NCBI RefSeq assembly: GCF_034259325.1
Contig: NZ_JAXIVS010000003.1
Location: 496,001 to 560,000, forward strand
Reading direction: 5' to 3'
From: Hyalangium ruber
Lineage (GTDB): Bacteria; Myxococcota; Myxococcia; Myxococcales; Myxococcaceae
Length of the DNA: 64,000 nt
Numbering within the stretch: position 1 is the first letter of the stretch; every line of letters begins with the position of its first letter. A model generated the notes under the pieces. The model made no database searches and was not told the DNA's origin. It saw only the letters and a list, made by a program, of their open reading frames with translations. Position numbers and translations under genes: made by a program. Below are positions 58,280-64,000 of the stretch, piece after piece.

Positions 58280-60079
58280 CTAGAACTCGAATTTCTGAAG
58301 AGGCTGCCCGCTTGGCAGCTTCTTCGGGACCTGCTTGCGCAGATTCTGCGGCTTCGCGCGTGGGTCCAACAAGCCATCGCGAACGAACGCAACGAGCGCC
58401 TTGAACTCGTCGTCCGTGAGCGCCACCGGCTTCGCGAGCAGCGGATCCAGTCTCTGGAGCACAGGCTCGGTAGGACCTTGAATCGCCCGGAGATCGGACG
58501 CGACGCCAGCCGAAGCCGCACTGTACGTTTGAATAGAGCCCTTGACGTTCAGATGGTGGCGGATGGCGTCCTCGAGCCGGGTGAATGCTCCGTTATGGAA
58601 GAAAGCCGGCTGGAGCGAAATGTTCCGCAAAGGGGAGGTCCTGAACTTGTACCGGTCGGCCGGGTCGGCGGTGATGTCCTCCAGCCCGAAGTCCTGGGTC
58701 CCGTCCTCCGTGAACTGACCCTTGTCGTTCCTGAAGGGCACGTTCCCGGTGGGCTTGCCGGCGGCATCCACGCCAAACCGTGGCGCGATCTGCGGAACTC
58801 CAATCACGCGCATTTCGAAGTCGCTGAACATCTCGTGGTGGAACTCGCCGCCATCGGGGCTCTTGGACCTGGCCGCATGACAGGCGGCACAGTTCGCCTT
58901 CCCGAAGAACAGCAGGGCTCCCTGCTTCTGCTGCGCGGTCATCGCGGAGCGCTCGCCCCGGGCGAAACGGTCAATCGGTGCATTCGCGAAGGTCAGGCTG
59001 AACTCGAACTCGGCGATGGCCTGCCCGACCATGTCAAAGCTGATGGGGCCGCCTTTGGCTACCTCCGGAAACACCTTGGCGAACTCCCTGCGGTAGGCTT
59101 CATTCGCGTTCAATCTGCCCGCCACGACGTCGCGGATGGGCTCGTTCCGGAACTCCTGAACGGTGTCGTCGGGCAGCTGCGTGACGAGCGGTGGCGGCAG
59201 CGGCACACCATGGGCGCCGTGGGGCGGATGGTCGAACTTCGTGAAATCAACGACGGGTGCATCCTCCTTCTCCTTGGCTTCCTTCAGCGACAGGCGCGGC
59301 GTTCGCTGGGGGAAGACCAGCAGCCGGGTCGGAGCCTTCGCGTCGAGCCGCGGCTCCGCGCTCTTCTCGGCCGCGAACAACGAGACGCTTCCCTGCCCCT
59401 GAGCAGCCGTCTGGAAGCGGGACGAGGTGAACGACGTCTCGCGTATCTTGCTGAAGCCCGCCATCTCCGGCAGTTCCGTGAAGGGGATGTGAGCCTGCGC
59501 CTGTAGCAGGTGGACGAACCGCGGATCATTGGGCGGGAACCTGACGGTTCCCTCGGGCTCGGGAAAGAAGAAGCCCTTCGAGTTGTCGAAGGGGTTTCCA
59601 GAGACGGCCGCGAACCGCCCATTCAACATGAGGCGTGGATAGAAGGCGTTGTTGATGACGGAAGGGGTCCGGCGCTGATTCCGAGGGCCCCCGCGACCGG
59701 GGCCGACGACCCCGTTGTTGTCAACGCCAATGGCGATGGACTGGGTATCGCCGAATCCGGCAGTCGGAGAATGACAGCCCGAGCACGAGTTGTCGTTGTG
59801 CAGACCGAGGAACCGGTCGAAAAACAAGACACGTCCCAGTTCGACCCTTCCCGAGTCGAGCTTGCGACCGAGCTGTTTCTCCAACGTCGACTCCACCTGG
59901 CCCGTGAACCCCTGCTGCTTGAGGACGGCCGCGAGCTGGGCGTCGAGACCGTATGAGCGCTCCGCGGCATCGGCTGGAGTGGGAGCGGCAGTCTGTGCCA
60001 GTGCCCCTCCGCCGAAGGACAAGAGAAAGGCGGTGGCAAAGCGAACCGCAAGGCAGCTACGAGAACGTGGTATGGCCAT
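58280..60079 (-). CDS. Di-haem cytochrome c peroxidase/MauG-family protein
   Basis: 599 residues with a Sec signal peptide (FATAFLLSFGGGALAQ). Two c-type haem sites, CSGCH (99-103) and CAACH (397-401), as in bacterial cytochrome c peroxidase and MauG. At 599 residues it is longer than CcpA (about 330), with an extended middle. It probably reduces peroxide or oxidises a substrate in the periplasm. Its neighbour, the ferric importer, suits a haem/iron context. GGGGGGA precedes ATG 60079. Confidence 0.88.
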   Translation of the reverse strand: MAIPRSRSCLAVRFATAFLLSFGGGALAQTAAPTPADAAERSYGLDAQLAAVLKQQGFTGQVESTLEKQLGRKLDSGRVELGRVLFFDRFLGLHNDNSCSGCHSPTAGFGDTQSIAIGVDNNGVVGPGRGGPRNQRRTPSVINNAFYPRLMLNGRFAAVSGNPFDNSKGFFFPEPEGTVRFPPNDPRFVHLLQAQAHIPFTELPEMAGFSKIRETSFTSSRFQTAAQGQGSVSLFAAEKSAEPRLDAKAPTRLLVFPQRTPRLSLKEAKEKEDAPVVDFTKFDHPPHGAHGVPLPPPLVTQLPDDTVQEFRNEPIRDVVAGRLNANEAYRREFAKVFPEVAKGGPISFDMVGQAIAEFEFSLTFANAPIDRFARGERSAMTAQQKQGALLFFGKANCAACHAARSKSPDGGEFHHEMFSDFEMRVIGVPQIAPRFGVDAAGKPTGNVPFRNDKGQFTEDGTQDFGLEDITADPADRYKFRTSPLRNISLQPAFFHNGAFTRLEDAIRHHLNVKGSIQTYSAASAGVASDLRAIQGPTEPVLQRLDPLLAKPVALTDDEFKALVAFVRDGLLDPRAKPQNLRKQVPKKLPSGQPLQKFEF

Positions 60080-60324
60080 TGATCCCCCCAGATAGGCACA
60101 GGCGTTCCCTGATTAGGACACGTCGGAGTCAGACGTCACCTGCCCGGTTGGGCAATGTTCAGTACGAGGCTGCAACACGGCCTGCTCGTCCAGCGCCTCT
60201 CCCCCCGAGGGGCCGAGCACGAGGACGAAGGCCATGGGAAAAATGGACGGGTGTCACGCACTTCCGCCTGGTGGCTAGAGAGGTTGATCGCGCCTCGATG
60301 CGCGGCTTTCGGAGGCATTCCCAC

Positions 60325-60648
60325 ATGAACGATCCTCGCCCCAACCTCCCCCCTTCCCCCCCGAGCGGCGCCGCGAGGTTGTCCAAGAAGCTGCCGGTCA
60401 CATTCTTCTCGCTGGGCGTCATCCTGTGTGCCCTCTGCTGCTCCATCCCGCTGCTGGTGGGGCTGGGGCTGAGCGGTGCCGCGCTCACGGCCATTGGGGC
60501 CTACGGGGAGCGGCTGGGAGTGGCCTTCATCGGACTCGGCATGCTGGGCTTCATCTGGGGCCTCGTCCGCCGCCGGAAAGCGGCGTCTCACGGCCCGAGC
60601 TGCTCGACGACGTGCGGCTGCCGCACCGGGGTTTCACGGGGCTGTTGA
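60325..60648 (+). CDS. MerT/MerF-like small membrane protein
   Basis: 107 residues with two membrane helices. The first holds LCALCCSIPLLVGLGLSGAAL, where adjacent cysteines next to a Pro resemble the CC pair of mercuric ion transporters MerT/MerF. The tail ends in Cys-rich residues (SCSTTCGCRTGVSRGC). It may move Hg2+ or another soft metal; there is no mer operon around it. It starts a possible three-gene run with the ECF sigma factor (37 bp gap). GGAGG precedes ATG 60325. Confidence 0.65.
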   Translation: MNDPRPNLPPSPPSGAARLSKKLPVTFFSLGVILCALCCSIPLLVGLGLSGAALTAIGAYGERLGVAFIGLGMLGFIWGLVRRRKAASHGPSCSTTCGCRTGVSRGC

Positions 60649-60684
60649 TGAAGGCGCGTCCGGGACAGGGAGAGGGCCACGCCG

Positions 60685-61224
60685 ATGGATGAAGCGGCGC
60701 GAGCCCAGGTGCATGCGCAGATGGTGCGCTTCGCGCAAGGGCATCGAGACGCCTTCGAGGAAGTCTATGTGGCCCTTTGGCCCCGGCTGCTGGCCTTCAC
60801 GTCCGGGCTCCTGCAGAACCCCTCCGAAGCGGAGGACGCGGCCCAGACGGCGCTCCTCAAGGTCTTCTCCCGAATCACGGACTTCAATACCCGCCGCGAC
60901 GGCGTCGCCTGGGCGTTTGGCATCGCCGCCTATGAGGTGAGAAGCCTGCGTCGGCAGCGCAACCGAAGACGGGAGGCGAGCCTGGGCACGGCGACATCCA
61001 CGCCCGACAGCAGCTCGGACGCGCAGGAAGCCCTCATTGCACAGCAGCTTCGCCAGGCGCTGGCCCAGACGCTGTCCTACCTGAGCGAGATGGACCGCGA
61101 GGCCCTCCTGGCCCCGGGTGCCGATCAGGGGAGTGAGGCGCTGCCCCCGCACATGCGAAAGCGCCGTCAGCGTGCCATGGAGCGTCTGCGCTCCTTCTGG
61201 AGAAAACTCTATGGTCCCCCATGA
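60685..61224 (+). CDS. ECF-family RNA polymerase sigma factor
   Basis: 179 residues with region 2 (FEEVYVALWPRLLAFTSGLL, NPSEAEDAAQTALLKVFSRI, RRDGVAWAFGIAAYEVRSL). A short acidic linker leads to a region 4 that is hard to trace (MDREALLAPGADQGSEALPP), with MRKRRQRAMERLRSFWRKL at the end. The region 4 helix-turn-helix appears degraded, so DNA recognition of the -35 may be altered. It is followed, with a 14-bp overlap, by a Cys-rich membrane protein that could be its anti-sigma factor. Confidence 0.8.
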   Translation: MDEAARAQVHAQMVRFAQGHRDAFEEVYVALWPRLLAFTSGLLQNPSEAEDAAQTALLKVFSRITDFNTRRDGVAWAFGIAAYEVRSLRRQRNRRREASLGTATSTPDSSSDAQEALIAQQLRQALAQTLSYLSEMDREALLAPGADQGSEALPPHMRKRRQRAMERLRSFWRKLYGPP

Positions 61225-61762
61225 CTCCAACCAGCTGCCGAGGCGGGCGCGGCGCGTCTACGAGCTCGGGCGGCTGCGCTTTGCTGCCCGGCTGGCCTTC
61301 GTCGTCGTCCCAGTCGCCCTGGCGGCGGTCGCCCTCGGCGCGCCATGGCCGGAGGCGTTCTGCCTGACCGGCATTCTCTCCGGGGCGGGTATCTGGTTGC
61401 GGTGGCGAGGCCGTGACGTTGGCTCCAGCGTGTTGCCAGGAGTCCTCGCTGGCGCCGTTCCGCTGCTTGCCAGCGGCGCGGTGGCGCTGACGGACGGGTC
61501 ATGCCAGGCGCTGGCCTCGCCGTGTGTTGGCTTCTCCATCCTCGCAGGACTGGCCGCGGGCCTCCTGGTGGGATGGACGGCGAGGCAGGCACGCGAGGGA
61601 CGCCTCCTTCGGTGGCTTGCATGCGCCACCATCGCCATCTCGACGTCCTGCCTTTCCTGCCTGGGACTGGGTCTGGGCCCCAGCCTCGGGAGTGCCGCTG
61701 GAATCCTGGGGGCGTCACTGCCCTTCGTGATTCTGGGCGCTGGCCGCCCGGGTCGCGCGTAG
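61211..61762 (+). CDS. Cys-rich membrane protein, candidate anti-sigma factor
   Basis: 183 residues with about six membrane segments and cysteines in or near them (FCLTGILSG, GSCQALASPCVGF, ACATIAISTSCLSCLGLG). The start ATG 61211 lies inside the sigma gene, 14 bp before its stop, so translation is coupled. Integral membrane anti-sigma factors with this order are common for ECF sigmas; a metal- or redox-sensing role is inference from the cysteines and the MerT-like neighbour. Confidence 0.6.
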   Translation: MVPHDSNQLPRRARRVYELGRLRFAARLAFVVVPVALAAVALGAPWPEAFCLTGILSGAGIWLRWRGRDVGSSVLPGVLAGAVPLLASGAVALTDGSCQALASPCVGFSILAGLAAGLLVGWTARQAREGRLLRWLACATIAISTSCLSCLGLGLGPSLGSAAGILGASLPFVILGAGRPGRA

Positions 61763-61802
61763 GTCGCGGCCCTGCCTCAGTCCTGACGCAATGCCCGGAC
61801 CG

Positions 61803-62336
61803 TCAGGCGTGGAGGCCGGCGCCACCCGAGGGACGCGCCACCTCGCGCGACGGGCGGAACCTCTGGCCCAATCGAATGAGCGTCTGCTTGTCGACCTCTC
61901 CGATGATCAGTTCATCGCCCGGCGCCAGGAAGTCGCGACGCACCGCCCGCTCGACAGCCCCGAGCCTTCGGTAGAGCTCGCGTGCATGGGTGTTGTCTGG
62001 CTTGACCGTGAACCAGAGCAAGTCGTAGTCGTCCTCCACCAGCTTGCTGATACATGCTCCGATGAGGCGCATGGCAACACCTGTGCCATGGAACTCCTCG
62101 CATACGCCGAGCCGGGTGCTGTAGGCCTCACGACCGCGCACGAAGCACAGCATGTATCCGATGGGCTGGCCATCCACGAGCGCAAGGAAGCAGGTGTCGG
62201 CAAAGAAATCGGTGCACAGCCGCAGGTAATGGGGAGACACGACGGCATAGCCCGCGCTGCCGAAGATGTCGGCTTCAAGCTGGCGCAGGCTCTCGAAATC
62301 CTCCCCGCGGAGAGTACGTATCTGGATTTCCGTCAT
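61803..62336 (-). CDS. GNAT acetyltransferase (RimI-like)
   Basis: 177 residues. VCEEFHGTGVAMRLIGACI corresponds to acetyl-CoA motif A, and VKPDNTHARELYRRLGAVE to motif B. Start ATG 62336 overlaps the VOC stop by 4 bp. The last gene of a coupled three-gene unit with a haem-oxygenase-like oxidase and a VOC protein. It could tailor a small molecule made by them. Confidence 0.88.
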   Translation of the reverse strand: MTEIQIRTLRGEDFESLRQLEADIFGSAGYAVVSPHYLRLCTDFFADTCFLALVDGQPIGYMLCFVRGREAYSTRLGVCEEFHGTGVAMRLIGACISKLVEDDYDLLWFTVKPDNTHARELYRRLGAVERAVRRDFLAPGDELIIGEVDKQTLIRLGQRFRPSREVARPSGGAGLHA

Positions 62337-62785
62337 GGTGCCTCTTCGCGCGGCTCGGTGCTCAGTTCCTTCGAGAAGACCTGGTCCTGGTTGCGGAACG
62401 CCTTGAACTCCAGCGCATTGCCCGAGAAGTCGTGGACGAACATGGAGACGTGCTCCCCCACCTTTCCCTCGAGCCGGATGTGCGGCTCCTTGATGAAGCG
62501 CACACCGCCAGCCTTCATCCTCTTGAGCAGGTCATGGAAGGCGTCCCAGTCGAGGTTCAACCCGAAGTGGGGCACCGTGACATCGCCCCCGTCGAAGTCG
62601 GACTCGCTGGTCTTCGGCCGCTCGGGCGCCAGGTGCGCGACGATCTGGTGCCCGTAGAAGTCGAAGTCCACGTAGTGGTCGGTACTGCGCCCCTCGGGGC
62701 AGCCGATGACACCCGTGTAGAAGGCTCGCGCCGAGGCGAGCTCCGAGACGGGGAAGGCGAGATGGAAGTCCTTGATTCGCGCCAT
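62333..62785 (-). CDS. VOC family protein
   Basis: 150 residues. ARIKDFHLAFPVSELASARA and FYTGVIGCPEG open the first half; PHFGLNLDWDAFHDLLKRMK and SMFVHDFSGNALEFKAF close the second. Fold of glyoxalase/dioxygenase and resistance proteins. It sits between the oxidase gene (13 bp gap) and the GNAT gene (4-bp overlap). Confidence 0.88.
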   Translation of the reverse strand: MARIKDFHLAFPVSELASARAFYTGVIGCPEGRSTDHYVDFDFYGHQIVAHLAPERPKTSESDFDGGDVTVPHFGLNLDWDAFHDLLKRMKAGGVRFIKEPHIRLEGKVGEHVSMFVHDFSGNALEFKAFRNQDQVFSKELSTEPREEAP

Positions 62786-62798
62786 GTGAAGTCCGCCT

Positions 62799-63527
62799 CT
62801 AGGCCGCGTGGATATGCACGCCCGCGGCCTCGAAGATGTTGTCCCAGAACTGGTCGAAGACGCCCTTGCTCTTCCTGTAGCCCCCGACCAGGTCCTCCAG
62901 CACCGCCGGATCCTCATCCACCGCTTCCATGAGCGCCGCGCGCATCAGCTCTCGGTGCTCGATGTCGACCTCCCCGGTGTGGATGTCCCAGAACTTCCAA
63001 TCCAGCCGGTCCTTCATCGCCTGGATGGCCGGGTTCTTGGTGAAGTGGGCGTGCATGGCCGCGAGGTAGACCTGACACAGGCACTCGCCCCCCATGCCGC
63101 GGAGACCTACCGCGTACCAGGGATACTCCGTCATCACCAGGTCGCTAATCTCCCTCAGAATCTGGAGGTTGGTCCGGTTGGCGTTCGCCTGCAGCTCCTC
63201 CTGGGGAATCCCGAGGCTCACCAGGAAGTCGTCGTAGATCTGCTGGTGCGCCTGATCGTGATTGCCGTTCCCCAGCTCGTCGTTGAGGAAGTCGGCCAGC
63301 AGGCTCCTCAGCTTCCCGAACGGAAGCCGGTAGACCAGGAGCGCGAGGTCGCTGATGTAGAAGATGGTGAAGTAGCGGTACTGCACGAAGATCCGCTTCA
63401 AGACATCAAGCGGAGCGTACTGCAGATACTGGAGCTTGCTATCGGCCAGATACTCGGTCTGGTTGCGCGCGTTATCCGCCATCCGCCAGAACTCTTCCTT
63501 CAAGGCCTGAGTGGTCTGTTGATCCAT
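62799..63527 (-). CDS. Haem-oxygenase-like diiron oxidase family protein
   Basis: 242 residues, all-alpha, resembling the haem-oxygenase-like domain group (Haem_oxygenas_2/HDO). Candidate iron ligands are E84 and H94 (NDELGNGNHDQAH), E148 (GMGGECL) and H183/D188/H191 (DIHTGEVDIEH), a layout as in SznF/UndA-type oxidases. These use O2 at two irons to make N-O, alkene or other groups. Start: ATG 63527, or GTG 63533 next to GGGGGA. First of a coupled trio with VOC and GNAT genes. Confidence 0.75.
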   Translation of the reverse strand: MDQQTTQALKEEFWRMADNARNQTEYLADSKLQYLQYAPLDVLKRIFVQYRYFTIFYISDLALLVYRLPFGKLRSLLADFLNDELGNGNHDQAHQQIYDDFLVSLGIPQEELQANANRTNLQILREISDLVMTEYPWYAVGLRGMGGECLCQVYLAAMHAHFTKNPAIQAMKDRLDWKFWDIHTGEVDIEHRELMRAALMEAVDEDPAVLEDLVGGYRKSKGVFDQFWDNIFEAAGVHIHAA

Positions 63528-63619
63528 CGAGTCCACATTTCCCCCTAAGTCGAATGCCCTCTGGGTTAGACTGTAGGCCGCGCGGGTGTGACTCTTGGAC
63601 CGCTGAGTGCCCCTCCCCT

Positions 63620-64000
63620 CTACGGCCGGGATGGCATACGCCGGGGGGCTCGCACTGACGCCAGGGTGCCCGCGTGCCCCTGAACGAGCAGCGGGCAGGC
63701 TCGCATTGACGTGCATTCACAGTGCAGCGCCCGGTGGAGGAGGTCCCTCATTTTCCGCAGCCGCGCGATCTGGGCGTCCACCTCCCCCAGCTTGCGAGCA
63801 GCCAGCCGCCGCCAGCGCTGCGGGGCCGATTCTTCGTCATCCAGGCCTCGCTCCAGCAACTTCACCTCTTGGAGAGAGAAGCCCGCGGCCTGCGCCAGGG
63901 CAATGCGCTTGAGCTGTTCCAGCGTCTCGGCACCGTACACTCGCCTGCCGCCCTGGCGTTCGGGCGCAGGCAGGAGGCCAATCTCCTCGTAGTAGCGAAT
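63620..64000 (-). CDS. MerR family regulator, N-terminus cut by window edge
   Basis: The last 126 residues of a MerR-type regulator. Visible: the end of the winged HTH (RYYEEIGLLPAPERQGGRR), coiled-coil dimerisation helix (AARKLGEVDAQIARLRKMRD), and a Cys-containing end (LHRALHCECTSMRACPLL), where Cys could bind a metal such as Zn, Cd, Hg or Cu. The HTH start lies outside the window. It lies upstream of the oxidase-VOC-GNAT genes on the same strand. Confidence 0.85.
   Translation of the reverse strand: MRYYEEIGLLPAPERQGGRRVYGAETLEQLKRIALAQAAGFSLQEVKLLERGLDDEESAPQRWRRLAARKLGEVDAQIARLRKMRDLLHRALHCECTSMRACPLLVQGHAGTLASVRAPRRMPSRP

Noticed and set aside
1-64000. CRISPR array, tRNA/rRNA genes, insertion sequences, prophage
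   Set aside because: No regularly spaced repeats, cloverleaf-like genes, transposases or phage structural genes were recognised by eye; a tRNA scan and IS search would be needed to exclude them.

Overview
The window is GC-rich, densely coded DNA that most resembles a myxobacterial chromosome (Myxococcota, Cystobacter/Archangium/Myxococcus-like). The grounds are: many lipoproteins with clear lipoboxes, two Ser/Thr kinases, a Cys-rich C-terminal sorting tail of MYXO-CTERM type, a sigma-54 gene plus a GAF-AAA+ sigma-54 activator, kelch/FG-GAP surface proteins and SitA-like toxin lipoproteins. No tRNA, rRNA, CRISPR array or insertion sequence was recognised. Genus assignment is inference.

Layout. 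0-4 kb: D-aminoacyl-tRNA deacylase, a PTS IIA(Ntr) protein and a secreted GH3 N-acetylhexosaminidase. 4-7.3 kb: a lipoprotein toxin candidate with a HEAT-like immunity candidate, then ribosome hibernation factor. 7.6-13 kb: SDR, AI-2E-type permease, lipoprotein, GNAT, and a TetR/hydrolase pair with a tandem operator. 13-17.6 kb: rpoN, lptB-lptA-lptC and a lipid A acyltransferase. 17.6-19.2 kb: astB and a 30-residue membrane peptide whose start lies in a hairpin. 19.2-21.1 kb: a second toxin lipoprotein (WHH nuclease) with a SUKH immunity protein. 21-27 kb: polysaccharide functions (O-antigen ligase/TPR protein, UDP-glucose dehydrogenase, nucleotidyltransferase-like protein). 27-42 kb: large surface lipoprotein, nitrilase-fold enzyme, Ser/Thr kinase, kelch protein, then a secreted degradative set (beta-helix lyase-like protein, GH43, EEP nuclease/phosphatase, GH18 chitinase).

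43.4-54.4 kb is the most unusual part. A sigma-54 activator gene (with GAFPGA in place of GAFTGA) lies divergent from a metallopeptidase-like gene with an HEAAGH motif. Between them is a pair of 18-bp inverted repeats (TGTCCAC-N4-GTGGACA) with centres 32 bp apart, followed by a good -24/-12 promoter. An equivalent pair with the same 32-bp spacing and the same perfect/imperfect order lies 6 kb away, upstream of another good -24/-12 promoter. That second promoter faces a membrane protein, an exported protein and a phospholipase C-family enzyme. Between the two control regions lie a kinase-STAND NTPase-FGE fusion and a caspase-like (clan CD) protein. I infer one locally wired regulon and possibly a previously undescribed conflict, death or predation module.

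54.5-64 kb: an FbpABC-type ferric iron importer next to a di-haem peroxidase; a MerT/MerF-like protein with an ECF sigma factor and a Cys-rich membrane protein; a haem-oxygenase-like diiron oxidase/VOC/GNAT operon; and the C-terminal part of a MerR regulator cut by the window edge.
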